Of a DNA stretch of 64,000 bases, positions 7,436 through 16,065 are shown in pieces. The notes beneath the pieces were generated by a model that was not told the origin of the DNA, ran no database searches, and saw only the letters and a list, made by a program, of their open reading frames with translations. The stretch's first letter is position 1. Each line of letters begins with the position of its first letter. A program made the translations under genes and the position numbers. The DNA is from JAVBJV01 sp031555315 (lineage in GTDB: Bacteria; Pseudomonadota; Alphaproteobacteria; Acetobacterales; Acetobacteraceae), in NCBI GenBank assembly GCA_031555315.1, contig JAVBUO010000001.1:1-64000 (forward strand), given 5' to 3'.

Positions 7436-8005
7436 ATGGAAATGACCGGCGAGCGCCTGATCGGCGCTTCGAAACAGGCCGTGTGGGATGCGCTGAACGA
7501 TCCGGCCATATTGCAGGCCTCAATCCCCGGTTGCGATTCCGTGGAAAAAACGTCCGACACCGACATGAAGGCCACCGCGGCCGTGAAAATCGGGCCGATC
7601 TCGGCCAGGTTCGCCGGCAAGATGACCCTGACCGATCTCGACCCGCCCCACGGCTATACGATCAGCGGCGAGGGCCAGGGCGGCGTGGCGGGGTTCGCCA
7701 AAGGCAGCGCGCGCGTGCATCTGGAAGACGCCGAGGCCGGCGGCACGCGGATGACCTATGCGGTGAACGCGCAGGTCGGCGGAAAGATCGCGCAGCTCGG
7801 CGCGCGCCTGATCGACGCGACCGCCAAGAACATGGCCGACCAGTTCTTCGAACGCTTCGCCGCACAACTGGAACCACAGTCTGCCGCGCAGGAATCTTCT
7901 GCTCCGGCCGCGCCCTCGTCTTCCGGCCTGTCGATGACCAGCTGGGTCGTCGTGCTGATCATCTTCACCCTGCTCGCCCTGTGGATCGGAAGGCTGCTGT
8001 CATGA
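7436..8005 (+). CDS. coxG: CoxG-family SRPBCC protein with C-terminal membrane anchor
   Basis: A 189-residue protein whose first ~145 residues form an SRPBCC fold of the CO dehydrogenase subunit G family: MTGERLIGASKQAVWDALND, LQASIPGCDSVEK, GPISARFAGKMTL, and GGKIAQLGARLIDATAKNMA. A low-complexity linker leads to a C-terminal helix (VVVLIIFTLLALWIGRLL) that tethers it to the membrane. In Oligotropha-type clusters CoxG recruits the molybdenum hydroxylase to the membrane. GGAGG lies 11 nt before the ATG. It is the first gene of a six-gene operon joined by ATGA overlaps. The enzyme it serves is not encoded here. Confidence 0.88.
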   Translation: MEMTGERLIGASKQAVWDALNDPAILQASIPGCDSVEKTSDTDMKATAAVKIGPISARFAGKMTLTDLDPPHGYTISGEGQGGVAGFAKGSARVHLEDAEAGGTRMTYAVNAQVGGKIAQLGARLIDATAKNMADQFFERFAAQLEPQSAAQESSAPAAPSSSGLSMTSWVVVLIIFTLLALWIGRLLS

Positions 8006-8892
8006 TCCCTGCAACGGTCGCCGCCACGACAGAGCTGCTGCGTGCCCAGGGTTATGTCGCCGATACCGAGCTGGCGACGACGGTGCATCTGGCGCTTGCC
8101 ATGCAGCGGCCGCTGTTTCTGGAAGGCGAGCCAGGCACCGGCAAGACCGAAATCGCCAGGGTTCTGGCCGCCGGTTTGGGGCGTCGGCTGCTGCGTCTGC
8201 AATGCTACGACGGACTGGATCTCGCCGGCGCTGCCTACGAATGGAATCACGCCCGCCAGCTGATGGCGATCCGTCTGGCCGAAGCCGCGGGCACCGCCGA
8301 CGTCGCACGGCTGTCCTCGACGATCTACACCCGCGACTATCTGCTGGAACGCCCGCTTCTCGCCGCAATCGACGGACCGCCCGCGGTGCTGCTGATCGAC
8401 GAACTCGATCGCGCCGACGAGCCGTTCGAGGCGTTTTTGCTGGAAGTCCTCGCCGATTTCCAGATCACCATTCCCGAACTGGGCACGATCAGCGCCGCCA
8501 CACCCCCGATCGTGATCCTGACCTCGAACCGCACGCGCGAAGTGCACGATGCCGTGCGCCGCCGCTGCCTGTATCATTGGATGGAATTTCCCGATGCGGC
8601 CCGTGAACGCGCGATCCTCGCGGTCAAGGCGGCGGATCTGCCCGCCAGACTGTCGGCGGAAATCGTTGCGTTCGTGCAGGGGCTGCGCGCATCGGAAAAT
8701 CTGTTCAAACCGCCCGGCGTTGCCGAAACCATCGACTGGGCAGCCGCGCTGCGCCACCTCGACACACACGAGCTCACCCCGGCGCGCGTCGATGAAACAT
8801 TGGGCGCGCTGCTGAAATACCAGGACGACATCGCGCGCATCCGCGGCGCCGAGGTCGCACGGCTGGTGGCCAATGCACAACACGCCGCATGA
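8002..8892 (+). CDS. coxD: MoxR/CoxD-type AAA+ ATPase
   Basis: A 296-residue AAA+ protein of the MoxR family. Walker A is LEGEPGTGKTEIARVLA (near residue 40), Walker B VLLIDELDRADEPFEAFLLE, sensor 1 ILTSNRTREV, and an arginine-rich C-terminal lid near VRRRCLYHW. CoxD-type ATPases act as chaperones for the bimetallic [CuSMoO2] or related centre of molybdenum hydroxylases, with the VWA protein CoxE as partner. Its ATG overlaps the coxG stop, and its end overlaps coxE by 20 nt, so the stoichiometry is probably coupled. Confidence 0.9.
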   Translation: MIPATVAATTELLRAQGYVADTELATTVHLALAMQRPLFLEGEPGTGKTEIARVLAAGLGRRLLRLQCYDGLDLAGAAYEWNHARQLMAIRLAEAAGTADVARLSSTIYTRDYLLERPLLAAIDGPPAVLLIDELDRADEPFEAFLLEVLADFQITIPELGTISAATPPIVILTSNRTREVHDAVRRRCLYHWMEFPDAARERAILAVKAADLPARLSAEIVAFVQGLRASENLFKPPGVAETIDWAAALRHLDTHELTPARVDETLGALLKYQDDIARIRGAEVARLVANAQHAA

Positions 8893-10072
8893 ACAGGGGC
8901 ATTTCGCCGCCAACGTCATGCAGTTCGCGCATCTGTTGCGCCGCGCCGGGTTGCCGGTAGGGCCGGCGGAAACCCTAGCGGCGCAGCAGGCGTTGCTGTG
9001 CGTCGATATCGCCAGCCGCCGGCAATGCAGGACGGCGCTACTGGCTACCCTCACCCATCGCCATGAACACGCCGAAGTTTTCACGCAGGCGTTCGACCTG
9101 TTCTGGCGCGCCCCCGATGCCGCCCGGCATGCCGGGATCGCCGCCCTGCTCGACGGGTTGCGCGACGATCCCGCCAAACCGCCGCCGACCGCCCGGCGGG
9201 TGGCCGAGGCGCTTTCCGATCGCCCGCATCAGAAACACGACCGTCCGCCCGAACCCGCCGCCGACATGACGATGACGGTCAGCGCCGCCGAACGGCTGCA
9301 ACAGATGGACTTCGAGGCGATGAGCGCTGCAGACATCGCCGCCGCCAAGCGCGAGATCCGCCGTCTGCGCCTGCCGCTGAACCGCCGCCCGACCCGGCGC
9401 TTCCGCCCGGCGACGCGCGGTGCGCGGTTGGATCTCCGTGCGACGATCGGCGCCAGCCTGCACACCGGCGGAGAGGTTCTGAAAATCCTGCACGCCCGCC
9501 GGCGCACGCGCCCGCCCCCACTGGTGGTGTTGTGCGACATTTCCGGGTCGATGGCGCGTTATGCGCAGATCCTGCTGCATTTTCTGCACGCCGCCGCGAA
9601 CGACCGCGACCGGGTGCACATCTTTCTGTTCGGCACGCGGCTGACCAACATCACCCGGCAGTTGCGTCAGCGCGATCCGGAAACCGCTTTCGAACTGGTC
9701 TCGCACATCGTGCCGGACTGGTCCGGCGGCACACGCATCGGCGAGGCGATTTCGACCTTCAACCGGCACTGGGCGCGGCGCGTTCTGGGTCAGGGTGCGA
9801 TCGTGCTGCTGATCACCGACGGGCTGGACCGCGAAGGTGCACACGGATTGCCGGAGGCGATGGAACGCCTGCACAAATCCTGCCGCTGGTTGATCTGGCT
9901 GAATCCGCTGTTGCGCTGGGACGGGTTCGAGCCAAAATCCCAGGGGATCCGCGCCATGCTGCCGCATGTCGACGACTTTCGCCCGGTGCACAATCTTTCC
10001 AGTCTGCAGACGCTGATCTCGCTGCTGTCGTCGCCGCCGCTACCGCGTGGAACCACCAGGAGGGCCGCATGA
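8873..10072 (+). CDS. coxE: CoxE-type von Willebrand factor A domain protein
   Basis: A 399-residue protein. The N-terminal half carries the CoxE region (FAHLLRRAGLPVGPAETL), a basic middle, and from about residue 215 a VWA domain with the MIDAS motif VVLCDISGSMARY, the Thr loop WSGGTRIGEAI and the Asp strand IVLLITDGLDREG. VWA/CoxE proteins pair with MoxR ATPases to mature a metalloenzyme. The start at 8873 lies inside the end of coxD; the next usable ATG would cut the conserved N-terminus. The gene ends in an ATGA overlap with the XdhC-like gene. Confidence 0.88.
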   Translation: MHNTPHEQGHFAANVMQFAHLLRRAGLPVGPAETLAAQQALLCVDIASRRQCRTALLATLTHRHEHAEVFTQAFDLFWRAPDAARHAGIAALLDGLRDDPAKPPPTARRVAEALSDRPHQKHDRPPEPAADMTMTVSAAERLQQMDFEAMSAADIAAAKREIRRLRLPLNRRPTRRFRPATRGARLDLRATIGASLHTGGEVLKILHARRRTRPPPLVVLCDISGSMARYAQILLHFLHAAANDRDRVHIFLFGTRLTNITRQLRQRDPETAFELVSHIVPDWSGGTRIGEAISTFNRHWARRVLGQGAIVLLITDGLDREGAHGLPEAMERLHKSCRWLIWLNPLLRWDGFEPKSQGIRAMLPHVDDFRPVHNLSSLQTLISLLSSPPLPRGTTRRAA

Positions 10073-10392
10073 GAACCGATCCGGAAAATATCCTGACCAT
10101 TGCCGCGCAATGGCATGCCGAAGGCGAAGACGTGGCGATCGCCACCGTCACCGAAACCTGGGGATCATCCCCACGTCCGGCAGGCAGCCAGATGGCGGTC
10201 ACCAAATCCGGCCGTATGGCGGGATCGGTCTCGGGCGGGTGCATCGAAGGCGCGGTGGCCGACGCAGCGATGAAAACGATCGCAACCGGCACACCCCAGT
10301 TGCTCGATTTCGGGATCACCAACGAACGCGCCTGGGAAGTGGGGCTGGCCTGCGGCGGCAAGCTGAAAGTCTTCGTGGAGCGCCTGGCATGA
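10069..10392 (+). CDS. XdhC/CoxI-family protein, N-terminal-domain gene
   Basis: A 107-residue protein equal to the XdhC_CoxI N-terminal domain alone: VAIATVTETWGSSPRPAGSQ, the SGRMAGSVSGGCIEGAV signature and a C-terminal GLACGGKLKVFVERL. XdhC proteins bind molybdenum cofactor and insert it, often after sulfuration, into xanthine-dehydrogenase-type enzymes. Classical XdhC carries this domain and a Rossmann domain in one chain; here the Rossmann part is the next gene, again overlapping by ATGA. The split arrangement resembles CoxF/CoxI neighbours in some cox clusters. Confidence 0.88.
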   Translation: MRTDPENILTIAAQWHAEGEDVAIATVTETWGSSPRPAGSQMAVTKSGRMAGSVSGGCIEGAVADAAMKTIATGTPQLLDFGITNERAWEVGLACGGKLKVFVERLA

Positions 10393-11087
10393 CCCCCGAT
10401 CTGCTCTCCGCACTGCAGGTCGCCAAAGCCATGGGCCGCCCCGTCGTGCTGGCCACCGTACTGAGCGACGGCACGCAGCGGCTATTGCCCGACCCGGACG
10501 CACCCGCGACCTGGAACGCCGCCGCCGACGCGGCGCTGCATCACGACCGCAGCGCCACGGTGGAACTCGACGGGCAACCGGTTTTTCTCCACGTGCACAA
10601 CCCACCGCTGCGGCTGGCGATCGTGGGTGCGGTGCATATCGCACAGGCACTGGTGCCGTTTAGCGCTACGCTCGGCCTGGCAGTGACGGTGATCGATCCG
10701 CGCCGCGCTTTTGCCAGCACCGAACGCTTCCCGGGCCTGAGCGTTTCCACCCAGTGGCCGGACGATGCGATGCGCGCCTTCGCGCCCGACACGCGCTCGG
10801 CAGTCGTCACCTTGACGCACGACCCCAAGCTCGACGATCCAGCGCTGGATCTGGCGCTGCGTTCACCCGCCTTTTACATCGGCGCGCTCGGGTCGCGGAA
10901 AACCCATGCGGCGCGCTGTGCGCGGCTGCGCGCGCTCGGGCACGACGACGCCGCGCTGGCACGTATTCGCGGTCCCGTTGGGCTGGACATCGCCGCCGTC
11001 ACCGCACCCGAGATCGCGGTTTCGATCATAGCGGAAATCGTTGCCGCGCATCGCGGTGCGGCGCTTGCCCGAAAGGGTGCTGCATGA
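10389..11087 (+). CDS. XdhC Rossmann-domain protein (second half of a split XdhC)
   Basis: A 232-residue protein with an XdhC Rossmann domain. After a divergent N-terminal ~75 residues (PVVLATVLSDGTQRLLPDPD), the nucleotide-binding fold begins with LRLAIVGAVHIAQALVPFSA; the usual G-A-G-H-V-x-x-A-L loop is altered to GAVHIAQAL. The conserved VVTLTHDPKLDDPALDLAL, YIGALGSRKTH and GPVGLDIAAVTAPEIAVSIIAE blocks follow. It should form a complex with the upstream small XdhC-like protein to handle molybdenum cofactor. It overlaps the next gene by ATGA. Confidence 0.87.
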   Translation: MTPDLLSALQVAKAMGRPVVLATVLSDGTQRLLPDPDAPATWNAAADAALHHDRSATVELDGQPVFLHVHNPPLRLAIVGAVHIAQALVPFSATLGLAVTVIDPRRAFASTERFPGLSVSTQWPDDAMRAFAPDTRSAVVTLTHDPKLDDPALDLALRSPAFYIGALGSRKTHAARCARLRALGHDDAALARIRGPVGLDIAAVTAPEIAVSIIAEIVAAHRGAALARKGAA

Positions 11088-12733
11088 TCTTCGGCGCATG
11101 CGCACTGACCGATGCAGTGGGTGCCATTCTTGCGCATTCGCAGCGCATCGGGGACCGCGTGCTGAAGAAGGGCACACTGCTCGACCGCGATGCGCTGGAC
11201 GCCCTGCAACAGGCCGGCATCAACCAGGTGATCGTCGCGCGCCCCGAAGCCGGCGATGTCGGCGAGAACGTCGCCGCCGAACGTATCGGTATGGCGCTTG
11301 CCACCGCGCATGTCCGCCCCACGCCCGCCTTCACCGGCCGCGTCAACCTGGCGGCCGCGGCGGCGGGACTGCTGAGTATCGACACGGAATACGTACACCG
11401 GCTGAACATGCTGGATCAGGCGATCACGCTGGCCACGCTGGCAGATGCCAGCGTCGTGATGCAGGGCGAGATGATCGCCACCATCAAGATCATCCCGTTC
11501 GCCGTGTCCGAATCGGTGCTCGCCGCAGCGGACGCGCTGCTCCGGGAAGCCGCGCCGGTCCTGCAGGTGCATTCTTTTCGCCCGCTGCGCACGGGCCTGG
11601 TGCTCTGCACCGCGCCGGGTCTGAAAGACAGCGTGCTGGAAGGCACCGAAGCCGCCACGCAGGCGCGCATCACCGCACTGGGCGGCACCCTGCTGCCGGC
11701 ACGCCAGGCCGCGCATACCGAAGCGGCCATTGCCGACGCGTTACGCCAGTTGCTGGACGACGGCGCCGAACTGCTGCTGGTCGCTGGGGCTGCCGCCGTT
11801 GCCGACCGGCACGACATCGCGCCCGCCGCCATCCAGCAGGCCGGCGGCGAGATCCTGCATTTCGGCATGCCGGTCGACCCCGGCAATCTGCTCTGTCTGG
11901 GGTCTCTGCGGACATGCCCGGCCGTCATCCTGCCCGGGTGCGCGCGCAGCCCGAAGCTGAACGGGATCGATTTCGTGCTGCGCCGGATCTTCGCCGGCCT
12001 GCCGGTCTCAAGCGCCGATATCATGCGCATGGGCGTCGGCGGGCTATTGAAGGAAACCGATGCCCGCCCGACGCCGCGCGCGCAGGTTCGGCATGCGCAA
12101 GCGCCCGCACACAAACCGCCGCCGGCCGTCGATGCGCTGGTGCTGGCGGCGGGCCGCTCGCAGCGCATGGCGCCATACAACAAGCTGCTGCTTGCCGATC
12201 ATGAAGGTGTGCCGCTGATCGCCCACACGGTCGGCCGGATGCTGGCCAGCAAGGCACAGCGTGTATGGGTCGTGGTCGGGCATCAGGAAGACGGCATCCG
12301 CCGGGCGCTGACCGGCTACGATGTTCGCTTCGTGCGCGCCTTTGATCATGCACAGGGGCTGTCGGCCAGTCTGCGCGCCGGCATCGCCGCCCTGCCCGCC
12401 GACAGCGATGCCGCGCTGATCTGTCTGGGGGATATGCCGCTGGTTTCGGCGGACGAGGTCGATGCACTGATCGGGCATTTCGCGCCGGAGGAAAATCGCG
12501 CCATCATTCAACCCGTCCGGCTGGGGAAACGCGGTAATCCTGTACTTTTTGCGCGTCGCTTCTATCCGGAGATCATGGCGCTTTCCGGCGACACCGGTGC
12601 ACGGCATCTGCTTGTCGACCACGCCGAATTCGTCGCCGATATCGAAATGAAAACCGACGCCGTGTTACAGGATTTCGATACGGCACAAACGCTGTCTGCC
12701 CTGCCCTGGCCGGTTCAGATGCCCGGATTGTAA
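11084..12733 (+). CDS. Molybdopterin-binding domain / molybdenum cofactor cytidylyltransferase fusion
   Basis: A 549-residue two-domain protein. Residues 1 to about 340 are a MoeA/MoCF-like molybdopterin-binding region (RIGDRVLKKGTLLDRDAL near the start, FHFGMPVDPGNLLCLG-like segment, PAVILPGCARSPKLNGIDF). Residues about 355-549 are a MobA-like NTP transferase of the MocA type: LVLAAGRSQRMAPYNKLLL is the nucleotide-binding loop, with ICLGDMPLVSADEVDALI and NPVLFARRFYPEIMALSGD following. MocA makes molybdopterin cytosine dinucleotide, the cofactor form of xanthine-oxidase-family enzymes. As last gene of the cox accessory operon it completes a cofactor-loading pathway. Confidence 0.88.
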   Translation: MIFGACALTDAVGAILAHSQRIGDRVLKKGTLLDRDALDALQQAGINQVIVARPEAGDVGENVAAERIGMALATAHVRPTPAFTGRVNLAAAAAGLLSIDTEYVHRLNMLDQAITLATLADASVVMQGEMIATIKIIPFAVSESVLAAADALLREAAPVLQVHSFRPLRTGLVLCTAPGLKDSVLEGTEAATQARITALGGTLLPARQAAHTEAAIADALRQLLDDGAELLLVAGAAAVADRHDIAPAAIQQAGGEILHFGMPVDPGNLLCLGSLRTCPAVILPGCARSPKLNGIDFVLRRIFAGLPVSSADIMRMGVGGLLKETDARPTPRAQVRHAQAPAHKPPPAVDALVLAAGRSQRMAPYNKLLLADHEGVPLIAHTVGRMLASKAQRVWVVVGHQEDGIRRALTGYDVRFVRAFDHAQGLSASLRAGIAALPADSDAALICLGDMPLVSADEVDALIGHFAPEENRAIIQPVRLGKRGNPVLFARRFYPEIMALSGDTGARHLLVDHAEFVADIEMKTDAVLQDFDTAQTLSALPWPVQMPGL

Positions 12734-12837
12734 TCTGAAGATGCCTTATATCTCTCTACCAAGAGTTTCCCCTTTCACCTGAATTGCTTTAGACAGATTA
12801 CTCTGTTTTCCTTGTCCGCCGGTTTTTGGAGCCACAC

Positions 12838-13191
12838 ATGATTCGCGCCTCTTTCCTCGCCTCGCTGGCCCTGTTGACGGTTGCCGTCGCCGGGTGCGCG
12901 CAGCAGGCACAACCCACGGCAGCGGTCCGCAGCCCGCAGGATGCCGCGTCCCTGACCGCATGCCGCGAACGGGTCGACGGTGTTCTTGCCCAGCGTGACC
13001 GTGCGTTGCTCTACACCGACGACGCCAACGCCCAACGCAACATGAACGGCCGCGGCGACCCGACCGTCGACATCAATCGTCTGGCGCGCCGTTACGAGCG
13101 CGACCGTCAGGTCGACGATTGCATGCGCAGTCCCCAGAGCGTCGATCCCCAGCCTGCGAACGAGCCCGCGCCGGTCATCATCCGCCGCTGA
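12838..13191 (+). CDS. Small lipoprotein of unknown function
   Basis: A 117-residue protein with a lipoprotein signal (MIRASFLASLALLTVAVAGC, lipobox AVAGC, Cys about residue 20). The mature part is hydrophilic, with two further Cys (TACRER and DDCMRS), RxxERDRQVDD near the end and a Pro-rich tail. TTTTGGAGCC places GGAG 8 nt before the ATG at 12838. It follows the cox operon after a 104-bp gap in which no gene or clear terminator was seen. The family is not recognised. Confidence 0.75.
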   Translation: MIRASFLASLALLTVAVAGCAQQAQPTAAVRSPQDAASLTACRERVDGVLAQRDRALLYTDDANAQRNMNGRGDPTVDINRLARRYERDRQVDDCMRSPQSVDPQPANEPAPVIIRR

Positions 13192-13215
13192 TCGCGCGCC
13201 AAGCCACCCGTATTC

Positions 13216-14454
13216 GTGGCCAGGCTTTCGGCAATCCGCAGCACGCTTGCGCATCGTAACGCGCAGGTTTTCTTCGCCACCTCGCTCATCGCGTGGACCG
13301 GCATGTGGATGCAGCGGATTGCCGTCATGTGGGTCGCCTGGGAACTGACCGCCTCGCCTTTCTGGGTCGGTCTCGTCGCATTCAGCGACCTGTTTCCGGC
13401 CGTCCTCGCATCGCCCGTCGCCGGCGCGCTGGCCGACCGGGTGGACCGCATGCGTCTGGCCAGTCTTACGCAACTTGTCGCCGCAGCGCATGCGGTGGTC
13501 ATGACGGCGCTGGTCGTCACCGGTCTGATTTCGATCTGGCTGCTGTTGGCATTGACGATCGTCCTGGGAATCAACAACTCGGCAGCACAACCGGCGCGCC
13601 AGAGCCTGATCCCCAGTCTGGTGCCGCACGCCGATCTGCCGGCGGCGATCGCCCTCAATGCGCTGACCTACAACGTGTCGCGTTTCATCGGCCCGGCGCT
13701 GGCCGGGGTGTTGCTTGCCTATATGGGCGTGGCGGTGACGATCGCGGTGAACGGTGTGTTCTATCTGGTCGCCTGCTGGGCGACACAGGCCCTGCGTCCC
13801 GCCCCCGTGCCAGCCCGGCAGCAGCAATCCACTGCCAGCGGCCTCATGCAGGAAACCCTGGAAGGCGTCCGTTATGCGGCGCGCCATGTCGGCATCGGTC
13901 CGCTGTTCGCCTACGCCGCCATGCTGGGCCTGCTGGCGCGGGTGATCCCGGAAGTGCTGCCGCCGTTCGTCGAACAGGTGTTCGAACGCGGCGTCGACGG
14001 GCTGGCGATCCTGACCAGCGTGATGGGGGTTTGCTCGATCCTCAGCGGCACGGCGATCGCGGCCCGCGGACGTCTGCAGGGGCTGACGCAGATGTCGATC
14101 ATGGCCGGCATCGCGATGGCTGCGGCCTGCGCGGGTTTCGTCGCCACCACGTCCTTTGCCGTGGGCATCGTCTGCGCCGGACTGCTGAGCGGCACCATCA
14201 CCATCCACGGCATCGCTATACAAACGCTGGCGCAGGCTTCCTGCGACGCACACATGCATGGCCGCGTGGTCAGCCTGTGGGGAATGATCACCCGCGCCGC
14301 GCCGGCACTGGGCGCATTGGGCTTCGGCACGTTTTCCAGCATGTTCGGTCTGCGTGCCCCTGTCTTGGTGCTGTCCGGCCTGTGTGCCATGATCTGGTTC
14401 TGGGGAATGACACGTCTGCCGCACCTGACGGCGGCGCTCGAACAAAAGGACTGA
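13216..14454 (+). CDS. MFS transporter (EntS/MFS_3-type exporter)
   Basis: A 412-residue major facilitator with about 11-12 hydrophobic segments. The first half shows FATSLIAWTGMWMQRIAVMW, then PVAGALADRVDRMRLA, the MFS loop 2-3 motif (G-A-x-A-D-R-x-D-R). NNSAAQPARQSLIPSLVP and RFIGPALAGVLLAYMG are typical of the transmembrane secretion effector (MFS_3) branch that includes the enterobactin exporter EntS. The substrate is unknown. The GTG at 13216 is taken because it places a basic tail before helix 1. The stop is 3 nt before the next gene, so the two are probably co-transcribed. Confidence 0.85.
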   Translation: MARLSAIRSTLAHRNAQVFFATSLIAWTGMWMQRIAVMWVAWELTASPFWVGLVAFSDLFPAVLASPVAGALADRVDRMRLASLTQLVAAAHAVVMTALVVTGLISIWLLLALTIVLGINNSAAQPARQSLIPSLVPHADLPAAIALNALTYNVSRFIGPALAGVLLAYMGVAVTIAVNGVFYLVACWATQALRPAPVPARQQQSTASGLMQETLEGVRYAARHVGIGPLFAYAAMLGLLARVIPEVLPPFVEQVFERGVDGLAILTSVMGVCSILSGTAIAARGRLQGLTQMSIMAGIAMAAACAGFVATTSFAVGIVCAGLLSGTITIHGIAIQTLAQASCDAHMHGRVVSLWGMITRAAPALGALGFGTFSSMFGLRAPVLVLSGLCAMIWFWGMTRLPHLTAALEQKD

Positions 14455-14456
14455 GC

Positions 14457-15437
14457 ATGCTGGATGCAGCCATCGTCGGGATCGGCGGCCGTTGGGCGCA
14501 GATACTGGTCGACAGCGTACAGAACACACAAGCCGCGGGAATCCGATTCGTCACCGGATGCACGCGCACCCGCGCCAAGGCGGAGGAATTCGCCAACACC
14601 CGCAATATTCGCCTGCTGGACGATTACGATGCGATTTTGCGCGACCCTGCGGTGAAAGCCGTGGTCCTGGCAACGCCGCATTCGCAGCATGCCGAACAGG
14701 TGATCGCAGCGGCGCGCGCCGGAAAACACGTGTTCGTGGAAAAACCCTTCACGCTCGACAAAGCCTCGGCCGAAGCCGCGGTGCAGGCCTGCCGCGCTGC
14801 CGGCGTGGTGCTGGCGCTCGGCCACAACCGCCGCTTCCTGCCGGCCGTGGCCGAGATGAAGCGGCTGATCGCCGAAGGGACGCTCGGCACACTCTGCCAT
14901 GTCGAGGGCCATTTCAGCGGTCCTGGCGCCGCCAACTACAAGCCCGGCATGTGGCGCGCCGACCGTCACGAATCGCCGCTGGGCGCGATGGGCGGCATGG
15001 GCATTCACATGATCGACATGATGATCAACACGGCGGGCCGCTTCGCCGAGGTCACCGTGCACAGCAGCGCGCGCGTATTGCAGGGCACGATCGACGACAC
15101 CACCGCCATGCTCTGCCGCTTTGAGAGCGGCGCCAGCGGCACCTTCGCAACACTCGCCGCCACGGCGCGCTGCTGGCGGCTGGCGCTGTTCGGGTCGCGC
15201 GGCTGGCTGGAACTGAACGGCCATGAAACGCTGAACTGGACGCCGGTCGAGGGCGCAGGCTGGAGCCGGCATTTCCCGCAAGGCAATATCGAATGCGCCG
15301 AACTGGCCGCGTTCTCCACGGCGGCGACCGGCGGGCCCGCCTATCCGCTGCCGCCGGAGGATGCCATACACGGGGCATCCGTGTTCGAGGCGATGATCGT
15401 CTCGGCGATGACCGGCACGACCAAACGGGTTCTTTAG
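14457..15437 (+). CDS. Gfo/Idh/MocA-family oxidoreductase
   Basis: A 326-residue NAD(P)-dependent dehydrogenase-like protein. The N-terminal Rossmann domain starts LDAAIVGIGGRWAQ, with AVVLATPHSQHAEQV and the catalytic-lysine motif VFVEKPFTLDKA, then LALGHNRRF. The C-terminal alpha/beta domain has GAMGGMGIHMIDMMI, where His/Asp are the expected substrate contacts. The substrate (a sugar or cyclitol in most relatives) cannot be read. It follows the MFS gene by 2 nt and precedes a RidA gene, suggesting a small catabolic operon. Confidence 0.88.
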   Translation: MLDAAIVGIGGRWAQILVDSVQNTQAAGIRFVTGCTRTRAKAEEFANTRNIRLLDDYDAILRDPAVKAVVLATPHSQHAEQVIAAARAGKHVFVEKPFTLDKASAEAAVQACRAAGVVLALGHNRRFLPAVAEMKRLIAEGTLGTLCHVEGHFSGPGAANYKPGMWRADRHESPLGAMGGMGIHMIDMMINTAGRFAEVTVHSSARVLQGTIDDTTAMLCRFESGASGTFATLAATARCWRLALFGSRGWLELNGHETLNWTPVEGAGWSRHFPQGNIECAELAAFSTAATGGPAYPLPPEDAIHGASVFEAMIVSAMTGTTKRVL

Positions 15438-15460
15438 AAATCTGCAGGACAGGGAAAACC

Positions 15461-15811
15461 ATGAGCAAAATTATACGAACGGACGCAGGCAAGATCCTCT
15501 CGAAAGCGGTCGAATACCACGGCTTCGTCTATCTGCCCGGCGTCGTTGCCAGCGATCTGACTCAGGATATCAAGGGGCAGACCGCTCAGGTTCTCGCCGG
15601 CATCGACGAGGCACTGGAAATCCACGGCACCGACAAGACCCGCCTGCTGCAGGCGCAGATCTGGCTGAAGAACATGAACGACCGCGCTGCCATGAACGAG
15701 TTGTGGGCGGCGTGGCTGCCAGCCGGCGGCGCGCCGGTACGCGCCTGTGTGGAAGCCAATATGGCCGATCCGCGCATGCTGGTTGAGATCATGATTACCG
15801 CCTGCAAGTAA
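15461..15811 (+). CDS. RidA-family (YjgF/YER057c/UK114) enamine deaminase
   Basis: A 116-residue RidA-fold protein. Conserved points are VYLPGVVASDL, the QTAQVLAGIDEAL helix, LLQAQIWLKNMNDRAAMNELWAAW split by family spacing, and the signature PVRACVEANMADPRMLVEI whose Arg binds carboxylates. RidA hydrolyses reactive enamine/imine intermediates; this one may belong to a subgroup acting with the oxidoreductase upstream. AGGGAAAACC precedes the ATG. It is the last gene before a hairpin terminator. Confidence 0.88.
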   Translation: MSKIIRTDAGKILSKAVEYHGFVYLPGVVASDLTQDIKGQTAQVLAGIDEALEIHGTDKTRLLQAQIWLKNMNDRAAMNELWAAWLPAGGAPVRACVEANMADPRMLVEIMITACK

Positions 15812-15842
15812 ACAGATAGTAATCTATCGCTTATGCGGTTAT

Positions 15843-15889
15843 GGTGGGAGGTTTCCGGGACCGAGTCCTAAGGAATCCTCCCGCCTTTT
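15843..15889 (+). terminator. Candidate rho-independent terminator after ridA
   Basis: GGTGGGAGG (15843-15851) pairs with CCTCCCGCC (15877-15885), with one G-T pair, and is followed by TTTT. The 25-nt loop is long and can form inner pairs (CCGGGACC). It closes the MFS-oxidoreductase-RidA operon. Confidence 0.55.
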
Positions 15890-15974
15890 CTATGGGGATC
15901 GCCTCATTTACGCCCCATTCGGTTTTTTTTCCCATGTAGTTTTTTGTTTCGGTTCCAATTATGGAAAACTTTAC

Positions 15975-16010
15975 CCGCAAGAGGGAAAATGAGATTTCCC
16001 GTTATTGCGG
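15975..16010. repeat. Inverted repeat upstream of CHAP gene
   Basis: CCGCAAGAGGGAAA faces TTTCCCGTTATTGCGG across the loop ATGAGA: a near-perfect hairpin with 6 bp outer and 6-7 bp inner helices. There is no T tract, so it does not look like a terminator. It lies 55 bp before the CHAP gene and could be an operator or leader hairpin. The rest of 15890-16065 shows no gene. Confidence 0.5.
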
Positions 16011-16065
16011 TACGCTGAACACAGTCGGTATCAGCGTCGAGACATTTTGAGTGAGGAGTAGCTGT

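Noticed and set aside
12775..14529. 584-residue minus-strand open frame opposite the lipoprotein and MFS genes
   Set aside because: The translation is His/Arg/Gln-rich without motifs; the plus-strand genes have ribosome sites, a lipobox and membrane helices.
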